Assembly: GCA_021495925.1 (NCBI GenBank)
Contig: JAKEKT010000117.1
Span: forward strand, 33,189-97,188
DNA: 64,000 nt
Reading direction: 5' to 3'
From: Diplodia intermedia
Taxonomy: Eukaryota; Ascomycota; Dothideomycetes; Botryosphaeriales; Botryosphaeriaceae
The translations under genes were made by a program, and so were the position numbers. Of this stretch, positions 7,615 to 18,903 are shown piece by piece. Position 1 is the stretch's first letter; each line of letters opens with the position of its first letter. The notes beneath the pieces are model-generated. The model saw only the letters and a program-made list of their open reading frames with translations, ran no database searches and was not told the origin of the DNA.

Positions 7615-10101
7615 TCAATGCCTCAAGCTCCCCGCGGCCTTATAAACCAACCCCTTAATAATCCCCGCCCACTTCTCCGCCGCCGCCCGATCACCCCCTT
7701 CCACAGCCTCAACAAGACCAGGGAACGTGGCGCCGGCATAACCAGTCCACAATCCGGGCGCGAAGACGACGTGCTTGAACCACGGGCGGCCGTCGAGGCC
7801 GCCGGCGAACAAAAACTGGCGCTCGAGGAACTTGTACTTGGCGTTGACGGCGCGCACCTTGCGGTACAGGGCCACCTTCTTCCACCACTTCCACCAGGGG
7901 ATCTTGTCGCGCGACACCTCGTCGCGCAGCTCCTGCGCGTCCGCGTCGACGCGCGCCGCCTCGCGCTGCAGCTTGTCGATGGCCTTGGCGATGGGCGTGA
8001 AGAGGGCCGGGAGGTCCCACTGCTCGACGCCCTTGGACGAGTCGGCCGACGAGGCGGCGACCGAGGCCGCCTTGTCCTCGACCGACTTGAGGTAGCGCTG
8101 CAGGCCGACGGCGTAGTTGGTGGCGTTGAAGGCGATGATGGGCGACTCGATCAGCTGGGCGGCCAGCACGGCGAAGACCTTGGCGATGGCCTCGTGGTAG
8201 ACGAAGCCCGGGTCGCCGAACCTGTCCATCCACGCGAACGAGTCGTAGTTGCTGTGGTAGTGGTAGATGGGGCTCGTCGAGTCGGGCTTGAAGCCGAGGT
8301 CGACCGACGGGATGCCGGCGAAGTCCTGGAAGGCGGTGAAGTCGGAGCCGCTGCCCATGGTGCTGATGTGCTTGTTCCACACGTCGCCGACCGTCTGGTT
8401 CGCCACCGTCTGGTTGGGGCTCTGGACCTTGAGCGTGGCCTCGATGAGAGCGTCGTCGAGCAGGGGCGCAGCCGAGGCCCCGAAATGCGGACCGGTGGCG
8501 CCGACATCGACGTTGATGTAGGCGACGGCCGCAGCGTTCAGCCACGGCAGGTATTCTTCAACCCACTCCGTCGAGCCAATAAGGCCATACTCCTCGCCGT
8601 CCCAGCTGGCGAAGACGATGGTGCGGAGCGGCTTCCACCCCTTGGACAAAGCAATGCCAAAAGAGCGGATCAGCTCGTTGAAGGCAGCCGACCCGGAGTT
8701 GGGGTCGCCAGCGCCACCCGCAACCCACGCGTCCCTGTGGTTGCCGAGGACGATGACTTCGTCGGGAATAGTGCCGTTGATGATGCCGATAACATCCCAC
8801 TGGGGAGTAGTGACGTATTCCTGCTCATTGACCAGGTTGATCACCAGATCGTCGGGGGAGGGACCGATGTTGTACTCGACGCCCTTGTGGCCAAGACCGC
8901 CGCCCTTCCAGTACTTGTTGACGTCATCGGCCTTGGGGCCGTGGCCATTCAAGGCTTTGAGGAGCGGCACAGCATCGGTGTAAGAGATGGGAAGCGAGGG
9001 GATCGAGGGGATCTTGCCCTTGACCTCGTCACGGGGAACACCGGGCTTGGACGGGTAGCCGGGGGTGGTAGGGTCGCCGGGAGCAAAGCCTAGAAATCGG
9101 TCAGTTCATGCAGTGAAACGCGACGAGATGGTATGAGACTTACTCAAGAACTGAGTGCTGCCGCGCTGGACACTGCTGGGGTTCCTGGCGGGGCCTTCAG
9201 GGTAGGCCTTGTAGCCGTTCAATTCGGTGACTTCGCCATCGTCGCCGGGGTCGGAGTAGATGATGGTGCCAACCATGCCCAGGTCCTCGGCGCGCTTGAC
9301 CTTGAGGCCGCGGAAGATGCCTCCGTACTTGACGAGCGCGATCTTGCCCGTCAGGCTGACATTGGCCTTGAGCAGGTCCTCGTAATCCTGGTAGGTGCCG
9401 TAGTTGACGTAGACGTAGGGCGCAGTCACGTTTCCAGACGCGCTGTAGCCGTGGAAGGTGGGGATGCGGTCCTCGAGGCCGCTGGTGGGGTCTTCCTCCA
9501 GGACGTCCTCTTCCAGGCTCGCCTCGTACGCCACCTTCCAAGCATCGACATCCTCCGTGTCCCTCTTGGCCTCGTTGCTCTTCTGGAGCAGGGCCAGACG
9601 GTGGCCGAGCGGGTAGTTCAAGTAGGTGTCGTACGCCACCAGGTCGACCTTGGGGACGCCGAACTCCTGCCACTTCTCCTTGGTCCAGATGGCCTGGCTG
9701 ATGTTCTTGCCGGCCAGATGGGGCCCGGCCGTGTAGTACTTGCTGTACTCGCGGGCCTTCTCGGCGCTGGGCGTGGTCAGGAGGATGTGCTCGAGCTCCT
9801 CGTAGCTCAGGCCGTCGCTCAGCGGCCATGCCTTGCTCAGCGTGTGACCCCCACTTATGGCGGCGGCGAAGTTGTCGTCGGCGACGGCCTTGTCGCCCGG
9901 GTAGTAGGGCGGGAGGATGAAGAGCGAGGCGAGCACGGCGCCGAGGACGATGGCGGGGACGATGGCGAGCAGGTAGGTGCAGGCGCGGCGCAGGGAGTGG
10001 TTGGGGTATCGCGGCGGGCGCTCTCCGACGGGCACGACGGCGATGAGCGGGGTGCGTTCGTCGGCCATTGCGGCGTGCTTCTCGGCGGGGGTCGTGACCA
10101 T
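7615..10101 (-). CDS. Glutamate carboxypeptidase II-like M28 zinc peptidase (type II membrane protein)
   Basis: Two exons (10101-9144 and 9089-7615) give 810 residues. The 54-base intron has an AACTGAC branch site, and the join restores FLSFAPGDPTTPGYP. A cytosolic N-terminus (DERTPLI) and a single hydrophobic segment at residues 41-63 predict a type II membrane protein. Next come a protease-associated domain, the M28 peptidase domain and a C-terminal transferrin-receptor-like dimerisation domain. All co-catalytic zinc ligands of the PSMA/NAALADase family are present. These are His in GNHRDAW (about residue 436), Asp in AGDPNSG, Glu-Glu in DGEEYG (about 483), Asp in INVDVG (about 512) and His in YHYHSNYD (about 598). 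The family removes C-terminal glutamate or similar residues from peptides or folate conjugates; the fungal substrate, probably vacuolar or endosomal, is not established. A second in-frame ATG at codon 12 is an alternative start. Confidence 0.93.
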
Positions 10102-12271
10102 TGCAGGCGAACGGCTAGCGGAGAGACACAGAACTCAACTGCCCCATGTGCGATGGAGGAGCAGCGAGAGGCGTGGGGGGCGAGGGAGGCGTGGTTGATG
10201 TAGCAGCTCGAGCTGTCGAGCTTGGACCCGCAACTGACGAGCTCCAGCTTCCTGCTCCGTCATCCACGCGGAGAAATGCGATCGGCTGCCCGTCCGCCTT
10301 GGCCGAGCCGCCACTCGACACGACACCTTTGCCGTCCATCGCGTCTCTCAATCCTCCCCGGACTCTCGCCTGCTGCACATCTTCCAGCACGGTGCACGGT
10401 GTGAGTACACGATAGGTTGCAGCTGCAACCGCTGAGCGGCACCAAAAGCTGGGATGCTTGATGCTCCCAAATGACGCCGATTCTACGTCTAGCACGCCAG
10501 TTTCACCACCATCTGATCGTCAGTATATCCGGTTAGCCTCGTCTGTGCATCCCAGCCAGGTACCCTTCTGTCCGGGCCAGCGCCACTTCTCACACTTTCC
10601 TCTCCTCCACGACCATCTGCAACAGGTCGCAAAGCTCTACAGCTTCCTTGCTGCCCCACACGCAGCCGACAATAGCCTACGAGATGTGCGCAGCCAAGCA
10701 AGGACGCGAGAAAAGACTTGTCCAGCTTCGGAAGCCCCCCGTAAAGTGGGAGGAGGCTCGGCTGATTTCTGCAGGTCCGCGTACACGTTCGGGTCAAGGC
10801 AGTACCTATGCCGGCTCGGCGTCGCCTTGACAGGAGAAATGATAAGCCAAGACAGACAGTCGCACGACCGATGAGAATCGCCATCGTCAGATTTCTTGAC
10901 GGCCGCGAAGACACACATGATAGAGAAGCGAGCAGTTACGTGACATGTCGTTTTTGACGGCTAGTCCACACAGCCCAAGCCGCGTCGCGTGAGACTCTCA
11001 ACAATACCTAGGTAGCTGGTTCGCAAGGGGCTCTGCGGCCCTTGTATGCTTCATCTTCGGCATCTACGTCGCCTATCAGCCGACGGCGTTTTTTTGGATT
11101 GTGGCAAAAAGCACTCCAAACCCGGCCGTCAGAAGAGCCGAGATCTCGTGTTTCCGGCGTCAAAGTTCGAGGTGAAGGTTTCCGGTCGTCGAGTGTGATC
11201 GAACTGGACGAACAAGTCAACTACCTACCGTCGCATAACGATCTGCCAAAGCAATCAAACTGAGGTGATGGGCTGTCTCTTTGAGTTCAATGAGCGAAGG
11301 TCTGCTAGTCTCTAGATGAAATTATACAAAACTTAGTCACTCGAGGCGCACCGCCTAGGACGCCCTATTTCTGATACCGGCTCGAAACTAACACGGGCCT
11401 AATAAAGTTGACCGGGCCAGCCCCATTCCTCCTGACAGCCGAGTGCGCAAGTGGATGAGTGAGTAGCCATGCCGCCCGAAACGAGATTCAGTCATCTCTT
11501 CGCTCCAAGCGCTGCTAGATACCTCCCTCGTACCTCATGTATAACGCGGGCGAGGCAGCACCAAAGCCTCAGCCCTGACATCGACCCTCACGGAGTCTAC
11601 ACCCCACAATCGTATTGGAGACAGAGCATATGGAGCAGCAACTCTAAACCGAATCTTTTACACAATATCATTTCCTCTACGCGGACGAACAATGCACGTG
11701 GGTGCACGGAAAAATAAAGTACACACTGGTATAGCCCCGTATCGGCAACCAAAAGCAACAGAAGGCAAAATCGACCAAAAGAAGAATAAAAAAAAAATAG
11801 AAACAGCCACGACAAGTATATTCGAGTAGAGCAGTAGAGGAGCAAAGGCAAAGGAAATGTCTGTGTCGAGCTGTCGGGTTTACCACTAGCAATAATCGCT
11901 GATCGCCACCCATCACCCGAGCCAAACCCCAAGGGAAGAAGTCCCGTTCCCGGCGAACGCGGAGGGAGGGAGCGAGGAAAAATAGGAGTGCAAGAGAAAA
12001 GAAGAACAAGGAAACAAGACAGGCCGTATTACCCATCCGCCCATACTACAATACACCACAAAGCCCATCGCCTCACACCCTATCCGTCGTTCGCGTGCGT
12101 CACTTGAGCGTCGCCGCTCTCGAGAGAGCAGCTGTGCGCTCGTCATCATACCCGCCGCCTATTTACTCCGTAGTCCCGTTTTTGCAGTTCCATGAAGCCA
12201 CCATCCCAATTTTGTTCTTTTTAGGAATCCCTGTTACTTAGAATCGACAGACCTGATGTTGTTCATTTCGT
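10102..12271. other. Spacer between M28 peptidase and tricalbin
   Basis: Contains the promoter of the minus-strand peptidase (from 10102 rightward) and the 3' region of tricalbin. Open frames of up to about 140 codons occur on both strands with no recognisable domain. No tRNA or snRNA signature found. Confidence 0.5.
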
Positions 12272-15200
12272 TTAGTGTCCACTTGGCGTCACACTCCTGT
12301 CTCTTCGAGAACCAAACATACCCCTCGTCCGGATGCTCTTCGGGCTACCGCTAGCCGCGTTGCTCATCTGGTCGCTGGACATGAAGCTGGTGCGGAGCAA
12401 GACCGAGCCGCCACCCGCCTTGACGAGCTTCTCGGCCCCGCCGCTGCCCTGGTCGTCGAGGAAAAAGACGTGGTCGCCAAGTTCGTCGTCGGACCCGAAG
12501 GTGCTGTGGTTCTTAACCGTGATCTTGAACTGCGTATCAGCCGTGCACTGTGTTCTGACCGTCTCGCGGTTGGGGTCAAAGTCGACCGTGCCCGAGGACG
12601 ACTTGATGTCCTTGGTCTTGTGGATCTCCTTGAGCTGGCCCCTGGGGTTGAGCATGGCTAGGTGGACGCGGACGTTGGCAGATGGCGGGTAGCCCATGGC
12701 GGTCAGAATGCCAATCGATGCAACGCCCGATTCCGCGCCACCAGGTGAAGGGCCAAAGCCCGACGCGATGGACGCTGCACCCATCGACTTGTGGCGCGAG
12801 TGCGGTGTGGTCGGGGGCTCTGCCGAGTCAACATTGATCTGCGGAGGGGAAGAGCTGCCAGCGGCGTCACCGTTCGGTACGGGTGGCGGAGGAGACTCGT
12901 CTTCGCTGTCAGCGTCCTTGGCTCCACGACTCTTGCGGCGCCCCTTCAGGCCAAGAGCCTTGCCAACACCACCGCCGACGAACGTTGCGCCCTTGATGAC
13001 ATTGCCTCCAACGAATACTGCGCCCTTGCCGACACCCTTGACAGGAGCGCCAATGACCTTTCCGGGAGCAGCGAAAGTTCCAGAGAATGTCGAAGAGCCT
13101 TGCCTCGAGCGCATAACGAACTCTGGTTTGAACAACATCTTCAGTCTGATAGCGCCGCTCTTGCCATCGAGCCCAAGAGTGACCTCTTGCTGCTTGAACG
13201 GCTCAAGCACGTTCAGGTTGATGGCAGCGCCGCCCAAGAAGTCAGCCTTGTCACCAAAGTCCCAGTCGAACACGTCCACTTTGAACTCAGCAGCGGTTCT
13301 GCTCCTGACCGGAACCTCGAAGAATTCGTTCCACGCGGGGTGCAGCGTCTTCTTCTGCTTATCGGTCTTGTAAACGTCCTTGCCGTTAAGAACAAACTTG
13401 CAGTATGGGTCAGAGTAGCCGTTGCGGTCGGCAGCGGGGAGATCTGCAGCATCGAGAACATCGACGCGGAGAGTTCCGCTGTTGTTGAACGACTCCGACG
13501 GGTCCAGCTGCATCTTCACGGGAAGATACTTGAGAGACACGGTGACCTTGTTCTCCTTGCCATCCTTGTCACGGAAGGAAAGAACAGTTGGGGTGTACTG
13601 CATTTGTTAGACCAAAGAATAGCCAAGACACATGGAAACGTTTTGCTTACCAAACAGCGACGGAGAGTATCGAGAGTGGATCCCTGGAGCTTTCCGATGA
13701 TCTCGTCCTCCTCACCCTCACCCTTCTTGTCAAGGTGCTCAACAAGGCGCAGAGTAATACGTGAGAAGTCGAGTTCGCGGATCATGGCATCACCAACTGA
13801 CAGACGATTAGCGCTCGCTGCAAATTTCTACCGGGAAGAAAACCTTACTTTCGTTGAAAACCGTGTGTTTCGACTTGATCTTCGAGCTGGAGTAGCTCGC
13901 AAAGATCTGGTCATCCATGAGAACCTCGAGGTAGCAGTCCGTGTGTGCGAACTCGCCCTCAACGAGCTTGAATACGAGCAGACCGGACTCTGTAATCTTG
14001 ATGTCAGTCTCTCTTCTCATTGGATGGGTGAATAGAATGTAAACTTACCGTACTCGCTCAGCTCCTCGGCATTCAAGGTGATCTTAGGCACTTCTGGCTT
14101 TCTCTCGAGCACTGATTCTTGCTCCTTCTCGCCTTCGGCGAGCTTCTTGGCAAGATCTGCCGAGCCATTAGTGCTGACGCGGTTGAGAGATGAGATAGTA
14201 CCACTCTGCTCATTGCGCTCAGCAAGCATCGCGGAACCAGTGCTGCTCTTCGGAGTGTGGCCAGGAGTGCGGCTAGGTCTTGAGTCCATACTGGGACGGC
14301 GAGTATCGATGCTGCTGCGTGCTTCGTCGGAGTCCTCATCTTCGGGATCGACAACGTTGAGTACGGGGTAGAAGGAGGCCGAGTAGTTGAGGTTACCCTT
14401 GGGCGGAGACGTAGGGCCCGTGCGCAGACCGTGAGACAAAACCGTCTTGTCCTCAAACACCTCATACTCGCCGTTCTCGTTCTGCTGGAGGAAGTCTTCC
14501 ACAGGAAGTTCGACATGACCCAGAGATCGATCCTTGCCAACATTTTCCTCGTCCATGACCTCAAGAATGAGCCTCTCACGAGCTGTATGAACAGGCACGT
14601 AGACAACCTCGTCCCAGTCAGGGTTGAGGTTGTTCTTGAACGTGACAGTACGGCCCTTTTCGATACCAGAGAGCAAGACGCGGACGTAGGGATCAGACTT
14701 GCCCATGGTCTCGACGTTGCGAAGCTCACGGGCACCGTGGAAGTGAAGACGCATGACACCAACGGGTTTGATGTAGCCACCACCTCCGCCAAGAGCGCCC
14801 TTCAAAGCAACGGGCTTCCACTGGAGCGTCATCTTGGCGCGGCCAGTCTTGACACCGGCCAAGTTAAACCAATCCTTACCTTGCTCCATCAGGTCAAGCA
14901 TATCAGTAAGCTTGACCTGGTAGGTGCCAATGATAGGATCGGTCGCGAGGTCACGGTCGTCCTTGATGACGAGGCCAAGCTTAGCCTTCTTCCTGTCGGT
15001 GATGAGCAGCTCCTTGGTAGCGTCAGGCCAGACGGGGTTGTTTGTGCGCTTGAGCTTCTTCGAAATGTGGACTTCCTTGCCGTTCAGCAGGAGAACCGCG
15101 TAGGGGTTGAGTTGACCGATCATGCTCTTGCTGTTGTCCAGCTCCTTCGCTTGCTCGACCGTAAATTTAGCAATACCAGTAGACGATTCCGGGGGAGGCA

Positions 15201-17239
15201 TTTCGGTGCCATCATCATTTTTGAAGCCCTCAAGAACGGGGAAGAAACGGATGTCTGCATGGATGACACCGCGCGGCCTGCCGTTGGCCAGGACCTCGAG
15301 ACCCTGGTTCTCAAAGAAGTCGTTCTCCTCAAGCTGATCAAGAGCGAATGAGGCAACACCGAGCTCCTTGTCCTTGCGAATCTCGTTGTAGTCGTAGACT
15401 GCCAGAGTAAGCGTATCCTTGAGGGTAGTAACAATGACATTGACGGTTTCGGCCCAGTTGGGGTTAGCATTCTCATGCACAGTCTTCGTGCGTCCAAGCA
15501 CCTCCCGGTTGTTGATAGAAACAGTCGCGTACGGGTCGGGAGTGCCGGAGAACTTGTCAGGGTTCTTCAGGCCCTTGGCACCGTGGAAAGTGATCTGCAG
15601 GACACCAATAGCCTGGTCGACAGGGCTGCCAGCCAACATCTTCGCGATTTCAATCGGGAAGACATTCGGCGCGTACATCATGGGGCCAAGATTGGCATGG
15701 ATCTGTTCCTGGATGAACGTCTCCAGCCCAGGGATGAAGTTGATATCAAAACCGAAAGTGTCACCACCAAGGGGCTTGCAGACATAGTCGATATGGGGGC
15801 GCTCAAGGAAGCAGAACTCGACCTTCTCGATGTGCGGGAAAGCAAGTTGAAGTTTCACCTTCAGCCTCATGATGCCGGAGAAGGCCATATCCTCAACGAT
15901 GACATCAAGGCCCTTGCTGACCACGCCCTTTCCGACACGAATTTCGAGCACGACCTTGGGGTTCTGCTTGTTCTTGATCTGACGAGCCGTGAGATCCGAG
16001 ACATCGTTCGGAGTGAAGCTGAACTTCCAATCCATCAAGACGACGTCGTCCTCGGTCTTTGGGTAAGTCTTGACGTGCTCCATGCGCGGCGGCTTGGTGC
16101 CGAGGACGAAGAGCTTCATCCTCAAGCTTTCCAAAAAGGTGGGGCATGAAGTCGAGAGGACCTGATCGACGGTGCTGATAATAGTCGCGCAGAGAACCGG
16201 GGCGTAGATGGGCCAGAACTTGACCAAAAAGCTGTTGATCCACTCCAGGCTCTCAGTATCCGTCTCCAGGCGGGCCTTGGCCATCTCGCGGTTGAGGTCG
16301 TCTCGGAAGTTTCTCCGTACGCGGCGGATCGAGGTACGGTAGTAGGTTGCGCAGAATGCCATGACGATGAAAAGCCAGCCCAGGCCGCCGCCCAGGACGG
16401 CTATAACCCATGAAGCGAAGCATGAGAAGGCAATTACACCGGCGTTCTGGTACCAGTCTAGATGCCACGTTTGTCAGATCGAAATCAGGCAGGTTTGCTT
16501 AGCGAAGGGCAATGCTTACCTCCAAAGAACTTATCGTCCAGCGCGCCCTCAATAAGGGTTTGATGGTCTGCCAGTGTGCCCTCGTCGTCGTCGTCGAAAT
16601 CGCCGGGCATGCCGAAGCGTGGAGCCCAGCCAACGCGGTCCCACTTCTTCTCCTCGTCCTCCGGGGCGGTCACGGCAGAGAAGTCCGACCTAGCCGTGGG
16701 CGAGACGGGCGGCGGCTCAATGGCACCGGCCTTGGAGGGCGAAGGCAGGTCATACTTGGCAATGGAGCCGTCGTCCTGGACGCGGATTAGCGGGATGGTG
16801 GTGCTGTGGCGAGACAGGAAGCCCATGGCGGCGAGGGCGGGGTCTTACGGCATCAGACACGAGCGCTGTGGCCTTGGGTTTATGGTCGTGGTGAAACCCT
16901 GGCGGAAGATGCTGCCGAGCAAAACCGTCAGTGCTGCGCGGATCTACGGTGCCGGGCCACACATGCCGTGCAGGCGCGCGGGTGGGTCGGGCAAAGGGGC
17001 ACACAATTGGTAATTTGCGAGGAGATGCGGAGGGCGGGACTCACGGAGCGGGCTTGAGCAGCCTTGTCGGCGGGCGAGGCGTCGGGGTTAAAGGCCAGGG
17101 CGGCCCCAGCCCCGCCGGCCCTGCGGCCTTCGTCGAGCATCTTCTGCTCGGCATCCTCGGGCGACACGTTGGTGTTGGGGTCCTGTGCGGCCTCGATGGC
17201 GCCCTGCTGCTTGAGCTCGGCGTCCTGCCGTGAGGCCAT
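12272..17239 (-). CDS. Tricalbin: SMP- and multi-C2-domain ER-plasma membrane tether
   Basis: Tricalbins anchor cortical ER to the plasma membrane and carry lipid between them. Seven exons give 1,511 residues: 17239-17045, 16911-16849, 16775-16520, 16457-14049, 13989-13849, 13796-13651 and 13597-12272. The first exons were found by phase: MASRQDAELKQQ, then HLPPGFHHDHKPKATALVSDA joining to DDGSIAKYDLP. A hydrophobic hairpin lies at about 175-210 and the SMP lipid-binding domain at about 240-447. C2 domains start at about 455, 590 and 740, then about 975 and 1105; the fifth has GYSDPYCKF. The Ser/Pro-rich stretch between the third and fourth C2 and the C-terminal tail are probably disordered. 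Introns are 133, 73, 62, 59, 52 and 53 bases. An ATG at 16826 opens a shorter frame but lies inside intron 2. Confidence 0.93.
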
Positions 17240-18903
17240 GGCTGGCTGTGCCCGCAGGTGGGTGCGCAACGAACGAGCGGAGGTGTATCCGGCGACAGCG
17301 GCGTGGTGTGGGCAAGCTGTGGGCGGCGGAGAGGTCAATCGCGCTGCTGGAGCTGGCCGGCGGCGGGCGGGACACGGGCGTAGGTGGGTAGGGCGGAGGA
17401 ATTGGTGGTGATATGGAGGCGGGACTCCTATGGCTGCGATCGGGCATGCAGGACGGCGATGGGAGTTGGCTTGCTGGCCTTGGCTGACGGGAGCGAAGCC
17501 CAGAGCTTGGACCCAGCAATAGCAGCAGGCAGGGTCCGCCTAGGCGACCACCCCGCGCTGAGAGCTTGCTTCACGCTGCGGCCGATCGCACACACACACG
17601 CGGCCTGCTCCAGTGGCGCGCGCGTGTCCAAACGGCGCTGGGTGCCGGTGTTCCAGAGTGCACACGCTGGCAACACGCAGCAGTACACTGTGGCATCAAT
17701 GACGCCGGGCCATTACGTGCAGCCTGCGCCGATCGAGCGCTCCGAGCTCAGGCCCCTGCGCGCCGCACCCCCGTAAAACCTGCTGCTGCCGTGCTCCCCA
17801 GCCTCACCAGCCCATCCCACCGCGCACGACACCACGCCATGCGCTCCCACGCGCTCGAAAAGCCCGCGGCGCCGCTTGGCTGCTGGCTGGCCGCTAGCTG
17901 CGGCGTCCCAGCTCAACAGCCCCGTGCGCAACCACGATCCAGGGCAAGCTGAACCACTGCTGCACAGCCACGGTACGGTGATGCGCCGGAGCTACCATGT
18001 CCATCATTAGTATGGCGGTGGATCGACGACGTCTTCTGGAAGGGTGCTCCCGGCCCCGAGCCGGCCACTTGCGCAAATCATCGCTGGGTGCCGAAGCGCG
18101 CGCATTCCCGCACCAGGATAAAAAATGGTTGAGGCCTGACGCAGCGCAAGGCGCCCGGCGACTGCGTCTGTTCAAAACATTCCCGCAGCAGCAGTGGCGT
18201 CACAGCCCTCGCGCGACCTGTCATGGCGGGCGGCCGTGCGCCTCGTCCAGCGCAGCGCCGCAAGTCATGTCGCCTCGCCGCCGCTCCAATCGAGCCATCT
18301 CGCTTAGTTGCCGATTTCCGTGCTTGGTGCTTGGCCCCTCCAGCCCCTCCATGCACAGCTGAAAACACGCCCGGCCCGAGGCCGATTGCGCCGTCCGCAC
18401 CCACTTCGCCTGCGACGGCCGTTGGTTTGGCGTGCTTGCGTCGTTCGCGCGCTGCTGAACTCCCCACACGCTTCCGGCGCTGCCGGCCCCGGCAAGCCAC
18501 CACCGTTATGCCAGCCGAGATGCTCCAGCGCTGTGGTCACTATAGGAGAACGTGCTGCGTCTGGCGCTGTCGTAGCGAAATAGCTCTTTCTTGTTTACAA
18601 ATACCCGGCCGAGAGACTCCTTGCGTCTGAGTCACCCCTTTACCCCTTCCCTATCCATCAATGATCTTCCTGTAACGCCGTCTGTCCTTAGCGAAATCCC
18701 ATCTGCGAAATGCCCTACCCCTTACTCCTGGAAGCGATATGAGAAAATCGCAATTATGCCACCGCATTCTGATGCTCGCCATGGCGACGTCAAAGGAGAT
18801 CTCTAAAAAATACTAACTCCCCGCCGGCGCGCTGCTACCCGCTCGATCCAAGACTAGAAGCACATCCCCTGATGATCCCTCGAATCTCTAGAACGCCTCG
18901 CTC
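17240..18903. other. Spacer between tricalbin start and AAA ATPase end
   Basis: GC-rich upstream region of tricalbin and downstream region of the AAA gene. Short open frames on both strands lack domains; nothing else identified. Confidence 0.5.

Noticed and set aside
7597..7618. CCCTAACACTAAC resembling telomere or telomerase template sequence
   Set aside because: Only one and a half units, in the 3' end of the M28 peptidase gene; no array or RNA structure.
7429..9093. 554-codon plus-strand frame
   Set aside because: Antisense to the M28 peptidase, whose catalytic motifs are unambiguous; the plus-strand translation has no recognisable family.
16485..16826. Tricalbin start at the ATG at 16826 (MGFLSRHSTT)
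   Set aside because: Two upstream exons with conserved tricalbin N-terminal sequence join in phase to DDGSIAKYDLP; the MGFLSR codons fall inside intron 2.
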